Source of the DNA: CAWAQA01 sp963784065
GTDB taxonomy: Bacteria; Acidobacteriota; Vicinamibacteria; Vicinamibacterales; UBA2999
DNA: 64,000 nt
Reading direction: 5' to 3'
Assembly: GCA_963784065.1 (NCBI GenBank)
Contig: CAWAQA010000005.1
Coordinates: forward strand, 62,001-126,000
Positions 9,118 through 18,562 of the stretch are shown here, one piece after another (the first letter of the stretch is position 1; the number at the start of each line of letters is the position of its first letter). Position numbers and translations under genes: made by a program. The notes under the pieces were generated by a model. It was not told where the DNA came from. It searched no databases and saw nothing but the letters and a program-made list of their open reading frames with translations.

Positions 9118-9807
9118 CGATCGGCGATCAGCGCGCTGCGGTCGTGAAACTCGTCGATGACCGCGCGCAGATCGGCCGGCGCCGCTCACAATCCACTCAT
9201 CACCGGTGAGGCGCTCGGCCTGGAACATCACGTAACCGAACCCGTACGCCGTGAGGCAGCAACGCGCGTGGGCTCGCTGCGCGGTCTCGTGATCGATCCA
9301 CGAGTCACCGATCATCAGCGTGCCGGCCGCCGGGGCGCCCGCCCGGTCCATCAACGCCCGCAGCCCGGCGGGATCGGGCTTCCGGGGTAGCGGTCCGTCG
9401 CCGCCAACCACGTCGTCGAAGAGATCGCGCATGCCGAGCGCTTCGAGGATCTGCTCGCTCGGGGCGAGCGGCTTGTTGGTCAGCACCGCCAGCCGCGCCT
9501 GCCCGCGCGCGTAACGAAGCACGTCGAGCATTCCATCGTAGGCCACCGTGTGGTTCAGCAGGCGCGTGTCGTAGATCTCCATGAACCGCGCCAGCGCACC
9601 CGGAGGGTCGCCGAGACCTGCGGCCGCCAGCGCGCGGCCCACGAGCACGCGCGCACCCTCCCCGACCATCCGCCCGATGGCGTCCACGGACAGCGGCTGC
9701 CCTCCGAGCTCTTCGATCAGCTGGTTCGCCGAGTCGGCGAGATCGCGCCGCGAGTCGATGAGCGTCCCGTCGAGATCGAACGCTATCAGCCGGCGAATGT
9801 CGCCCAC
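9118..9807 (-). CDS. HAD-superfamily phosphatase (phosphoglycolate phosphatase-like)
   Basis: Haloacid-dehalogenase-fold phosphatase, about 220 residues. Motif I is FDLDGTLIDSR, motif II is LTNKP, motif III is PRKPDPAG and motif IV is MIGDSWIDHETA; the cap lies between I and II. The closest general match is Gph/PGP-type small-molecule phosphatases; substrate cannot be read from sequence. The start is GTG at 9807, inside the end of queD (22-base overlap). The frame breaks near 9178; the continuation DLRAVIDEFHDRSALIADR looks genuine, but no clean stop follows before the convergent regulator gene, so the 3' end is uncertain. Confidence 0.78.
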
Positions 9808-10187
9808 GAGGTCGGCGTTTCCCAGACGGTGACACGAGAGACCGGCAGGCCGTGTTCGCGTGAGATGTCGAAGATCAGCCGCGCGATGCGCTCAACGGTG
9901 GGATTGGTGTCGAGCAGATACATCGGCTCGCCGAGAGACGCGAGCATCGTGACGAGCGGATCGTCCTGGCGCAGGATCATCTTGTGATCGAGCTCGCGAT
10001 CGATCCAGCCCTTCACGATCTGCTTGATGTCGGTGAAGTCCGCGACCATGTTCCGCTTGTCGAGCTGCTCGGCGCGAATCTCGACCTCGGCTACCGCGTT
10101 GTGCCCGTGGGGATGCCTGCACACACCGTCGTAGTCGAGCAGGCGGTGCCCGTAGCAGAAGTCGATCCTCTTGGTGACCGAGTACAT
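9786..10187 (-). CDS. queD: 6-carboxy-5,6,7,8-tetrahydropterin synthase
   Basis: 133-residue PTPS-fold enzyme that converts dihydroneopterin triphosphate to 6-carboxytetrahydropterin for preQ0/queuosine synthesis. Zinc ligands are visible as His in CYGHRLLDY and the HPHGHN cluster; the catalytic Cys-His-Asp set includes Cys in DFCYGH. It is divergent from queC across about 22 bases, so the two share a promoter region. This supports a preQ0 role rather than a BH4 or folate role. QueE is not present in this window. Confidence 0.9.
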   Translation of the reverse strand: MYSVTKRIDFCYGHRLLDYDGVCRHPHGHNAVAEVEIRAEQLDKRNMVADFTDIKQIVKGWIDRELDHKMILRQDDPLVTMLASLGEPMYLLDTNPTVERIARLIFDISREHGLPVSRVTVWETPTSWATFAG

Positions 10188-10209
10188 AGGCTTGTAATGT
10201 TAAAGCGTT

Positions 10210-10878
10210 TTGAAACCGACTGCAGTGCTCATCTCAGCGGGCCTCGACAGCGCTGTTCTCGCGGCGGCAGAAGCGCGGGACTGGCGCGTGCACCCGCTTT
10301 ACATCAGCACCGGGCTCGCGTGGGAAGCCGAGGAGGTTGCCGCCCTCGAACGCCTGCTGGCCCGCGCGCCGTTTTCCGCGCGCGTGGAGCCGCTCACGCG
10401 ACTCGCATTCACGATCCGGGATCTTTATCCCGCGACGCACTGGGCGCTGCGTGGGGAGCCGCCCGCGTTCGACACGCCGGATGAAGACGTCTACCTCGAG
10501 GGGCGCAACGTCGTGCTGCTCACCAAGGCTTCGATCTACTGCGCCCGCCATCGCATCGGCCGCATCGCGATCGGTCCGCTCGCGGGCAATCCGTTTCCCG
10601 ATGCCACGCCCGAGTTCTTCGCGGCAATGGCGCGCGCGCTGTCGCTTGGTCTCGCACAGCCGATCGAGGTCGTCGCGCCGTTTGCGTCGATGGACAAGAG
10701 CGAGGTGATCCGGCTCGGCGTCGAGCTCGGCGTGCCGCTCGAGCTGACGCTCTCCTGCATGAACCCGCAGGAGGGACGCCACTGCGGGCGATGCAGCAAG
10801 TGCCGGGAGCGCCGCGACGGGTTCGCCGACGCGGGCGTTGACGACCCCACCGCCTACGCGGTCGCGCCCCTGCGGTAG
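10210..10878 (+). CDS. queC: 7-cyano-7-deazaguanine (preQ0) synthase
   Basis: 222-residue PP-loop ATPase that makes preQ0 from 7-carboxy-7-deazaguanine, ammonia and ATP. The adenylation loop reads LISAGLDSAV: the first Gly of the canonical SGGxDS is Ala. The C-terminal zinc site is complete (C-x8-C-x2-C-x2-C in SCMNPQEGRHCGRCSKCRERR). The start is TTG, just 5' of AAACCGACT, with no competing in-frame ATG that keeps the loop. It is divergent from queD, and its 3' end overlaps nagA tail to tail by about 25 bases. The loop substitution deserves checking, but the fold, zinc site and context argue for a working QueC. Confidence 0.87.
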   Translation: MKPTAVLISAGLDSAVLAAAEARDWRVHPLYISTGLAWEAEEVAALERLLARAPFSARVEPLTRLAFTIRDLYPATHWALRGEPPAFDTPDEDVYLEGRNVVLLTKASIYCARHRIGRIAIGPLAGNPFPDATPEFFAAMARALSLGLAQPIEVVAPFASMDKSEVIRLGVELGVPLELTLSCMNPQEGRHCGRCSKCRERRDGFADAGVDDPTAYAVAPLR

Positions 10879-12063
10879 ACCTGCCTGCCCATCGAGGAAG
10901 GTGTAGACGACGCGGCAGTCGCGATCCAGCACCGCCAGATCGGCGATGGCGCCTTCAGCGATCGCACCGCAGCCGTGCAGGCCAAGCTGGCGCGCCGGCG
11001 TCGTCGCGCACATCATGGCCGCATCGACGATCGACCGCCCGAACCGGTTCACGATCGTCCGGAATGCACGGTCCATCGTGAGCGAGCTGCCGGCCAGCGT
11101 GCCGTCGTCGAGGACGACGGCCTCGTCGCTGACGCGGATGCGGCGGCCACCGAGGCGGGCGAACGATCCCGGCGGCAGCCCGGAACCGCCGGTACCGTCG
11201 GTAATCGCCATGATGCCGTGCGTGCCCTTGGCGGCAATCGCCACGCGGCACATGCCGGGATGCACGTGATACCCGTCGCATACCAGTTCCGCCGCGACGT
11301 CCTCGCGAGACAGCACCGCGCCGGCGACACCGGGCTCGCGATGCGCAACGGGGGTCATGCGGTTGAAGAGATGCGTGGCGTGGCGGGCGCCCGCCTCGAT
11401 CGCGGCAATCGCCTCGTCGAAGGCGGCGCCCGAGTGGCCGAGCGACACGCGGTGGCCCGCCGCCACGAGAGCCCGCACGAGATCCAGGCCGCCGGGCAGT
11501 TCCGGCGCCAGCGTGACGATGCCGACGTCCGGCCGTGACGCGGCGATCGCGGCAAGGATGTCGCTCGCCGAGAAGTCTCCTTCACGCACCGTGGAGGCGC
11601 GCGCCGCATCGGCCGGCGAACGCAGGCAGTCGGCGGGCTGCGCACCGCGATACTCGGGGTTGATGAAATTGCTTTCGAGATGCGCCGGGAGCACGCGGGC
11701 GCTGCGAGGCACGGGAGCCGCGCGCGCCGAGCGGACCTGCGCGAGCACGTCGCGCAGCTGCGCCGGCGGGCAGGCGACCGTCGTCGGGCAGAACGCCGTG
11801 ACGCCGTAGCGCGGCAGCGCCGCCGCGATCTGCGCGACCGGTGCACCCTCGTCCAGGGTGTCGACCCCTTGCACGCCGTGGACGTGCACGTCGACGAAGC
11901 CGGGGACGACATAGCAGCCGCTGACGTCGATCACGACGGCGCCGGACGGCTCGGCCCGCGGTCGCGTCTCGACAGACGCAATCCGGTTACCGTCGAGGAC
12001 GAGCGAGGCGTCGGAGAGAATGCGATCGGGCAGCACAAGATCGCCGCGCGCGAGGACGATCAT
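10854..12063 (-). CDS. nagA: N-acetylglucosamine-6-phosphate deacetylase
   Basis: Amidohydrolase-fold enzyme of about 402 residues that deacetylates GlcNAc-6-phosphate in amino-sugar and cell-wall recycling. Marks are GFVDVHVHGVQGVD, the metal ligand Glu in PAHLESNFINPEYRGAQ, SLGHSGAAFDEA, GARHATHLFNRMTP, CDGYHVHP and AITDGTGGSGL with the catalytic Asp. A frame break near 10892 hides the natural end: in the corrected frame the protein finishes TFLDGRQVYRRGATA and stops at 10854, as family members do. Uncorrected, the frame runs on antisense through queC. No nagB or sugar transporter lies nearby. Confidence 0.9.
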
Positions 12064-12168
12064 CTCGTGACGCCCATCTACTCCTGCGAACAGCGATGTG
12101 CGATTGCGCGATCGGCGATTTCGCGGTGCCGATTCGGAATCAGAAAATCACCAGTCACAAATCGCCAA

Positions 12169-12627
12169 TCACAGATCCCGGATTGTATCGCCCGCCCAGT
12201 CGATGTGGACGTGGAGCTTGCGCCCCTCGAGCGGCAGCGGCGCCATCGCGAGCAGCGCGGCATGGGCAAGGTCCACACGCCGGAAGAGCTCCTTGTCGAG
12301 GCGCGTGAGCAGCACGGCGAGGCCCTTTTGTTCGGGAGCGGTGAGGACGAGCACGCCGCCGCTCTCGTGCGGCGGAAACTTGCGGTCGTCGAGATAGTCG
12401 CGGTCCAGCGTGATCAGCGTGCGCCGTAGCTGGCGCGCAAGCCGATAGTGCTCGCCGTCACGCGCACGCCGCAGGTCGTCGTGCTCGATGACGAACAGCA
12501 CATCCCACTGCAGGTTCGTCCGCATGAAGACGACGAGGCCCGCCGGCATGTTGGCATCGACATACAGGCGCGGCTGGCCTGCGATCCTGCCGGCGTGGGG
12601 GCCGAGTTCCGAAGCCAGTGTGCCCAT
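12169..12627 (-). CDS. PIN-like protein (DUF5615 type)
   Basis: 152-residue protein resembling DUF5615 PIN-like putative nucleases, often grouped with toxin-antitoxin systems. Acidic residues of a PIN-like site are visible in LYVDANMP, VIEHDDLRRARD and LITLDRDYLDD. No obvious antitoxin gene flanks it: upstream is 141 bases of non-coding sequence with a palindrome, downstream is nagA in the same direction with a 105-base gap. Nuclease activity is not demonstrated for most relatives, so toxin function is only a possibility. Confidence 0.7.
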   Translation of the reverse strand: MGTLASELGPHAGRIAGQPRLYVDANMPAGLVVFMRTNLQWDVLFVIEHDDLRRARDGEHYRLARQLRRTLITLDRDYLDDRKFPPHESGGVLVLTAPEQKGLAVLLTRLDKELFRRVDLAHAALLAMAPLPLEGRKLHVHIDWAGDTIRDL

Positions 12628-12675
12628 TCAGCCAACAACGCTCAATGACCAGTGCTCAATGCAAAACCGACGCAG

Positions 12676-12695
12676 GGTCCGCCGTCAGGCGGACC
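12676..12695. repeat. Hairpin repeat between the PIN-like gene and the deoxyhypusine-synthase-like gene
   Basis: GGTCCGCC-GTCA-GGCGGACC, perfect 8-base arms with a tetraloop. It lies downstream of the minus-strand gene ending at 12769 and could also act as a terminator, but no U tract follows. Confidence 0.5.
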
Positions 12696-12768
12696 AGGGG
12701 CCGGCTGAATCCGGACCCTCCATGTTTCGCATCGAACGTCTTTCGCATTCAGCTGTGTGCCTCGATGC

Positions 12769-13932
12769 TCAACGATGCCTCTCCAGATCCGGCATCGTAT
12801 CCACCGGATTGGCAGGAGCGGGATGCTCACGCCGGGCCGCCAGCGCCTCGCGCTTCAGCGCCGCCACGAGCGCGTCGCGCTTGTGCACCAGCTCCTTCCG
12901 CGGGCGGCGGCCGTGCTCCGAGCCGACCGCGTATTCGCAGAACAGCGGGAAGGCGATCGTCGAGTCGCAGTACGCGACGACGGTGTCCGGCAGGACGCCG
13001 GGATTGACCTTGCCCCAGCTCACCGCCTCTGCCGGCGTCGCGCCAGACAGCCCGCCCCACACGACCTGGTCCGTCGTCAGCTGGATGAAGTAGTCGTTGC
13101 CGCCTTTGGGGATGCCGTACACCTCCCACAGCGTCGGCTGCCCTTGCAGGTAGAAATTCTTCGGCGAACCGCCGCCAAGAATCACGCAGCCGTTCTTCTT
13201 GCCCGCGAGGATGAACGCGCACACCTCGTTCACGTCCTTGCTGGGGTCGACCATCAGCCGGCTGTCGTTCATCAGCTCGTGAAACGCCACGTTCATGCCG
13301 ATCGAGCTGTCGCCTGGCGACGAGGTGTAGATCGGCACGCCGTAGGCCGCGGCGGCCGCGACCAGCGAATGCTCCTGACACCCGGGCTGATGCTCGAGCA
13401 GGTCGCGGCCGAGCGCGTAGTGCAGCTCCGCGGTGGAGACCGGCCCGTTGATGCCACAGCGAACGAGGAAATCGCGGATATACGAGTCGGTCTCGAGCAG
13501 CACCGTCGCCGGGAACAGCACGTCATAAATCCGGATGACGCCTTCCTCGTAGAGCTCGACGTCGTTGACGAACGGCGATCCGCGGTGCAGCGTGAAGTTC
13601 AGCGCATAGTGCAGGTCGTGGTACAGGTTCGCGCCGGTGCTGACGATGAAGTCCACCAGCCCGCGCTCCATCAGTTCGACGATGCACCCGCCGAGGCCGG
13701 CGGGAGTGAGGGCGCCGGCGACCGTCAGCCCGATTGTCGTGTCGTGTTCGGGCAGGAGCATCTTGTCGGTGAAGATGCGGCACGCTTCGCCGATGCGGGC
13801 GGCGTTGAACGCCTGGAATCCCTCGTCAATCAGCTGCCTGATGTCGGCGCTGCCACGTGGACGGTAGTAACGAATGGGCTTGCCGGAGAGGTGGCGGTTC
13901 TTTCCCGGCGTTCCAGGTGCGCGGTAGGGCAC
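12769..13932 (-). CDS. Deoxyhypusine synthase family enzyme (bacterial type)
   Basis: 387-residue NAD-dependent enzyme of the deoxyhypusine synthase fold. Conserved blocks include DTTIGLTVAGALTPAGLGG, DFIVSTGANLYHD, YTSSPGDSSIGMNVA and VILGGGSPKNFYLQ. The active-site region SGATPAEAVSWGK supplies the Lys that carries the aminobutyl group in eukaryotic enzymes. Bacteria lack eIF5A; known bacterial relatives act in polyamine metabolism (for example homospermidine formation), so that is the likelier role here. The start is GTG at 13932. It is divergent from the sigma-54 activator across 160 bases, and no polyamine genes are adjacent. Confidence 0.85.
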   Translation of the reverse strand: MPYRAPGTPGKNRHLSGKPIRYYRPRGSADIRQLIDEGFQAFNAARIGEACRIFTDKMLLPEHDTTIGLTVAGALTPAGLGGCIVELMERGLVDFIVSTGANLYHDLHYALNFTLHRGSPFVNDVELYEEGVIRIYDVLFPATVLLETDSYIRDFLVRCGINGPVSTAELHYALGRDLLEHQPGCQEHSLVAAAAAYGVPIYTSSPGDSSIGMNVAFHELMNDSRLMVDPSKDVNEVCAFILAGKKNGCVILGGGSPKNFYLQGQPTLWEVYGIPKGGNDYFIQLTTDQVVWGGLSGATPAEAVSWGKVNPGVLPDTVVAYCDSTIAFPLFCEYAVGSEHGRRPRKELVHKRDALVAALKREALAARREHPAPANPVDTMPDLERHR

Positions 13933-14093
13933 GGCGGTAGACGTCCTTTCGACGGCCGGCCGAGATGGGCTGCGGCTAGCTTAGCATCGCGCGCCGTGCC
14001 CGAGAGTGGCCCGGCCGGAGCGGACGGAGCCGGCCCCGCCAGGGTCCACTAGAGCTTCGGTGCCCAGTTGCCGATAAAGAAAGCACTAACCCT

Positions 14094-15444
14094 GTGTCAA
14101 TTCCCCTGGACGATCTGACGCTGGCTCTTCCCCGTCGCCTCGCGACCCCGGCCCGTCCGGACAGCCAGGCTGATATGGATGCGCGCTTCCGCAATCTCGT
14201 GCAGTCGCCGCTTCGCGCCGGACTGCTTCGCTTCCTGTCCGCGCGCCCGGACGAGGCCTTCGACGTCGAATCGCTGATGTCGACCTTCGGCCGCCTGCGC
14301 ATGGACGTGGACAACTGCCTCGCCGAGCTCGTCGAGTTCGGCGTCGTGCGGCAGGGACCGGGCAATCCGCCGCGGTACGCCGCGCTCCGGCCCGACGACG
14401 ATCACGCCGCCGCGCTGCTCGACACGTTCCTCGAGCGCCGCGCCACCATCAGCACCGAGGACCAGTCGCCGTCGGTGCAGCGCTTCCGCGAGATGATCGG
14501 CCGCGACGAGAAGATGCTCATCGTCTTCGAGTGGATCCGCACGGCGGCGAAGTCGGACATTTCCGTGCTCATCCTCGGTCCGACCGGGTCGGGCAAGGAA
14601 GTCGTCGCGCGGATGATTCACGAGTTGAGCCGCCGCGGCAGCGAGAAGTTCCAGGCGGTCAACTGCGCGGCCCTGCCCGACACGCTGTTCGAATCCGAGA
14701 TCTTCGGCTACGAGAAGGGCGCCTTCACCGGCGCGCACGACCGCAAGCCCGGGCGGCTCGAGCTGGCCGATCGCGGCACGCTGTTCCTCGACGAAATCGG
14801 CGACCTGTCGCTCGTCGCGCAGGCCAAGCTGCTGCGCGTGCTCGAAGACCGGCGCTTCGAGCGCCTCGGCGGCCAGAAGTCGGTGCACGTCGATTTCCGG
14901 CTGATCTCGGCGACCAACCGTCCCCTCGACCAGTTCGTCCGCGACAGCCGCTTCCGCGAGGATCTTTTCTACCGGGTCAACGCGTTCGCGATCCGGCTGC
15001 CGTCGCTGCGCGAGCGGCCGGTGGACATTCCGGTGCTGGCGTCGCGCTTCCTCGCCCGCTACTGCGCGACCAACGGCCTGCCGCTCGACGCCAAGGTGTT
15101 CTCACAGGAAGCGACGGCGGCCCTGCAGGCGTATCCGTGGCCGGGCAACATCCGGGAGCTCGAAAGCACCGTCTCGAGAGCCGCGCTGTCGGCCCCCGGG
15201 CGCTCGATTCGCGACACGGATATCGAGTTCCTCCACGCCAACACGGCTCAGGGCGGCGGACACGCCGCGGCGTCTCCCGACGCTGCGGGAAGCCGAGCGC
15301 GCACATATTTCGCTCGTCCTCGAAGCCGCGGCCTGGAACAAGAAGGAGGCCGCCCGCCTGCTCGAAATCAGCCGCGGCACCCTCTACCGGAAGATCGTCG
15401 AATACGGTCTCGACGAGAATCGGCAGCCGCGCGTCCCGAACTAG
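14094..15444 (+). CDS. Sigma-54-dependent activator with N-terminal winged helix
   Basis: About 450-residue enhancer-binding protein. The central AAA+ domain has Walker A GPTGSGKE, the sigma-54 contact loop GAFTGA, Walker B LFLDEIGD and PWPGNIRELES. The C-terminal Fis-type HTH (NKKEAARLLEISRGTLYRKI) is visible only after one frame break near 15275; the natural stop is TAG at 15442-15444. The N terminus is unusual: instead of a receiver, PAS or GAF domain, residues about 28-95 look like a winged helix (SPLRAGLLRFLSARPDEAF, ELVEFGVVRQGPGNPPRY). The start is GTG at 14094. A candidate -24/-12 promoter and a palindrome lie just downstream, before the subtilase gene. Confidence 0.88.
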
Positions 15445-15511
15445 AACACCCCCCGACTAAAGGGCCATAGACATTGGCCGGTTTTTGGGCATAATCGGCG
15501 CTGACCAGCTC

Positions 15512-15525
15512 GGCACAATCACTGC
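15512..15525 (+). promoter_or_regulatory. Candidate sigma-54 (-24/-12) promoter
   Basis: GGCACAATCACTGC: GG and GC doublets separated by exactly 10 bases, matching the GGCAC half well and the TGC half fairly. It follows the sigma-54 activator gene and points towards the subtilase gene 229 bases downstream. Confidence 0.35.
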
Positions 15526-15581
15526 CTTAATCTGTAATTCGCTGTAGGGCAACAGTTTGCGCGAGCGCTGCCGATTAACCG

Positions 15582-15600
15582 GTGTGCAGATTCTGCACAC
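15582..15600. promoter_or_regulatory. Perfect 19-base palindrome, candidate operator
   Basis: GTGTGCAGA-T-TCTGCACAC, 9-base arms around one base. This is the geometry of a dimeric regulator site, possibly for the adjacent sigma-54 activator. The candidate -24/-12 element lies upstream of it, which is not the usual enhancer order. Confidence 0.5.
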
Positions 15601-15646
15601 GAACCGTGCCGGGAGGGGCACTGGACAGACCGGATCGTCCGATACG

Positions 15647-15664
15647 TTGGGGACTAGACCCCAA
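15647..15664. repeat. Inverted repeat upstream of the subtilase
   Basis: TTGGGG-ACTAGA-CCCCAA, 6-base arms. It may be a leader hairpin or operator; no further evidence. Confidence 0.35.
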
Positions 15665-15753
15665 GAAAGACATGGATCTGGACCCGGTCGTCGAAGAATA
15701 TTGGCGCACCCGGCAGAGCTTCTTGTACTGCCAGTGTGCCTAACTTCACGCCA

Positions 15754-18508
15754 ATGAGACTACTCACTCACGTCTTGCGTCGCGTTGCCCTCATCGCGCT
15801 CGCCGCGGCGGTCGTCTTTCCCGCGGCGGTGACGGCGGAGTCCGGCATCCGGCTCCGGATCGGGATCCCGAATCGGGATCTCAATCAGCATCGGGAGGAT
15901 CAGGATCGGGAGGATCGGGATCAGGGGGATCAGGATCGGGATCCCAATCCGGATCGGGAAAACTCGATCGCCATCTCCAGGCGTCGCGGCAACAGTCCGG
16001 GCGCTCGCGCGTCATCGTGGAGTTCCGCGGCACCCCTGACGCGACCGTGATCACACGTCGCGGCGGCGTCGCGGGCCGGCGGATGGCGCGCATGCGCGCG
16101 CAGGTGGCCGAGATCGACAACGACGAGCTCGAGATCGCTGGCGAGCCGGGCCGACGTGGCGCGGGTGCTCCCTGATCGCGCGACGTTCGCGACGGTCGAA
16201 CGCACCGGCGCGGCCATCGGCGCGGCGCTGTCGCGATGGCAGTTCGGCCTGACCGGCGAAGGCGTTGGCGTCGCGGTGATCGACTCCGGCGTGGCGGCCA
16301 CGCACGACGATCTCAACCTGACGAACCCGCTGAATCCCACGTGTCTCGCCGCGCGTGGTGCACTTCAAGGACTTCACCGCGACGGACACGCCGGGCGTCT
16401 GGCTGTCGGAGTTGCCCACCGACGACTTCGGCCACGGCACGCACGTCGCCGGGATCATCGCCGGCAACGGCTTCGACACCTACGGCACGCGGACTGGCGT
16501 GGCGCCGCGCGCCAAGCTGGTGGCGCTGAAGGTGCTCGACCAGAACGGGCACGGCTACGTCAGCGACGTCATCGCCGCGATCGACTACGCGATCGCGATC
16601 AAGGACACGTACAACATCCGCGTCATCAACCTCTCGGTCGCCACCGGCGTGTTCGAGTCGTTCACGACCGATCCGCTGGCGCTCGCCGCCAAGCGGGCGG
16701 TGGACGCCGGCATCGTCGTCGTCGCCGCCGCCGGCAACCTGGGCGAAACCGCGACCGGCGCGCCGCAGTTCGGCGGCATCACCTGCCCGGGCAATGCGCC
16801 CTGGGTGTTGACCGTCGGCGCCTCGACCCACGCGGGCACCACGCCACGGAGCGACGACCGGCGAGGTTCCTTCAGCTCGCTCGGGCCGACCTGGATCGAC
16901 TTCACCGCCAAGCCCGACCTGCTGGCGTACGGCGTCGGCATCGAGTCGCTCGCCGCCCCGAACAGCACGCTCTACGATCACTATCCGCAATACCTGCTCG
17001 ACGGGACGCGGCCCACGCCGTTCAAGCCGTACCTGAGCCTGAGCGGTACGAGCATGGCGGCGCCGGTCGTCTCGGGCACGGTCGCGCTGATGCTCGAGGC
17101 CAATCCGCACCTGACGCCGAACGGGATCAAGGCGCTGCTGCAATACACCGCCCAGGTGCGCCCCGGCGAGCATCCGCTGGCGCAGGGCGCCGGCCTGCTC
17201 AACGCCCGCGGCGCCATCCGGATGGCGCGCTTCTTTGCCGACCCGGCCCACCGATCGCCGCTGCCGGCCGACATCATCGCCGGCGAGTGGATCTCGTGGG
17301 GACGCCGGATCCTGTGGGGCAACGTGATGGTCAGCGGCGGCGTGCCGCTGCCGGGAAGCAACGCCTGGAACCTCGGCGTGACGTGGGGCGCGGCGGCGAC
17401 GCCGGCCGGCGATGCCGTCGCCTGGGGCGTGAACTACGACGACAACATCGTCTGGAGCACCCTGGCCGACAACATCGTCTGGAGCACGAACGACGACAAC
17501 ATCGTCTGGAGCACGAACGACGACAACATCGTCTGGAGCACGGCCGACGCCGACAACATCGTCTGGAGCACCACCTACCTGGAAAACGTGGTGTGGGGAA
17601 CGGACTGCGGCGGCGCCAACTGCCGGCGCACGCTCTGGGGCGCGCGGCGGAGGACGGCAGCAGCTGGGGAACCGCTGACTCGGCCAACATCGTCTGGAGC
17701 ACCAACGACGACAACATCGTCTGGAGCACCAGCGACGACGACAACATCGTCTGGAGCACGGGCGAGAACATCGTGTGGAGCACCAACGACGACAACATCG
17801 TGTGGAGCACCAACGACGACAACATCGTCTGGAGCACCCGCGACGCCAACGTCGTGTGGAGCACGATCAACGACGTCGCCGCGAGCACCAGCAACGACAC
17901 CGTGGCCAACACCGGCGACGCGGACGTGCTGACGCCGCTCGAGCCGGAGCCCGTGGCCGAGAACCCGGGCGAGCCGGAGCCGGCACCGGAGCCATCGCCG
18001 GAGCCGGAACCGGAACCGGAGCCAGAGCCGGAACCGGAGCCCGAACCGGAACCGGAGCCCGAGCCGTCGCCTGAGCCCGGAAGCGGCAGCCCGAACCGGA
18101 GCCGGAGCCCGGAGCCGCGAGCCCGAGCCGCCGCCGACCGTCGAGAACCCGGCCGACCCTGGCCCGCGCAGCGCCCGCGCCGCCGGCGGAGACGCCTGAG
18201 CGAGCCGCCGTCCGTCCCGGAGACGCCGAACCAGCCGGCGCTTGCCCCGGAGACGCCGAGCGAGCCTGCGCCCGCCCCGGAGACCCCGAGCGAGCCGGCG
18301 CCCGCCCCGGAGACGCCGAGCGAGCCGGCGCCCGCCGCCGGAGACGCCGAGCGAGCCCGCGCCCGCGCCGGAGACGCCAAGCGAGCCCGCGCCCGCGCCG
18401 GAAGCGCCGAGCGAGCCGGCGCCTGAGGGCGGCGACAACATCGTGTGGAGTACGGGAGAGGGCGGCACCGCTCCCTCGACTCCGCCCGCTGTCGAAGGAG
18501 CGCCATGA
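15754..18508 (+). CDS. Secreted S8 (subtilisin-like) protease with NIVWST repeats, frame broken
   Basis: Large exported serine protease of about 915 residues. In order: signal peptide (RVALIALAAAVVFPAAVTA), a Gly-Ser-rich linker, a prodomain-like stretch (SRVIVEFRGTPDATVITRRGG), and the S8 catalytic domain with Asp in VAVIDSGV, His in GHGTHVAG and Ser in SGTSMAAP. A tail of 14 copies of the motif (N)IVWST/NVVWST/NVVWGT follows, then long EPEP and APETPSEP tracts, with a last NIVWST just before the stop. The frame breaks at least six times (near 15862, 16140, 16345, 17648 and at least twice at 18100-18340), mostly in low-complexity DNA. The catalytic core is intact, so I consider the gene functional. 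Repeat and Pro-Glu tails suggest surface or matrix association. Confidence 0.85.
17440..17863 (+). repeat. Tandem 24-base repeat encoding DDNIVWST units
   Basis: Thirteen near-identical units built on GACAACATCGTCTGGAGCAC, in two blocks (17440-17600 and 17685-17863) separated by a short divergent segment with NVVWGTDCGGANCRRTLWG. Unit length varies from 7 to 10 codons. A fourteenth copy sits alone at about 18433-18456. Confidence 0.88.
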
Positions 18509-18562
18509 AGACCCGTGTGACGATCATCTGGTTGCCTGGGCCGTCTCGGTAGGTATGTGGGT

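Larger units (their letters stand above)
15445..15753. other. Intergenic region between the sigma-54 activator and the subtilase
   Basis: 309 bases without a convincing gene. They hold a candidate -24/-12 element, a perfect 19-base palindrome and a 6-base-arm inverted repeat, listed separately. A 66-codon open frame at 15557 has no family resemblance and is left out. Confidence 0.6.

Noticed and set aside
7324..9807. Single 827-residue open frame joining HAD phosphatase and multicopper oxidase
   Set aside because: The middle part is antisense to the DtxR-family gene and has no protein-family sequence. Each end has its own natural start or break.
10234..12063. 609-residue NagA with a long C-terminal extension
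   Set aside because: The extension is antisense to queC. Correcting one base near 10892 gives the typical NagA ending.
12064..12168. CAAATCGCCAATCACAGATC-like direct repeats upstream of nagA as regulatory sites
   Set aside because: Imperfect, irregular spacing, no dyad symmetry; insufficient to call.
12169..12627. Toxin-antitoxin module around the PIN-like gene
   Set aside because: No small antitoxin-like frame flanks it on either side, so only the PIN-like protein itself is reported.
17440..17863. CRISPR-like regular repeats
   Set aside because: The 24-base units are back to back without unique spacers and translate in frame as DDNIVWST; a coding repeat.
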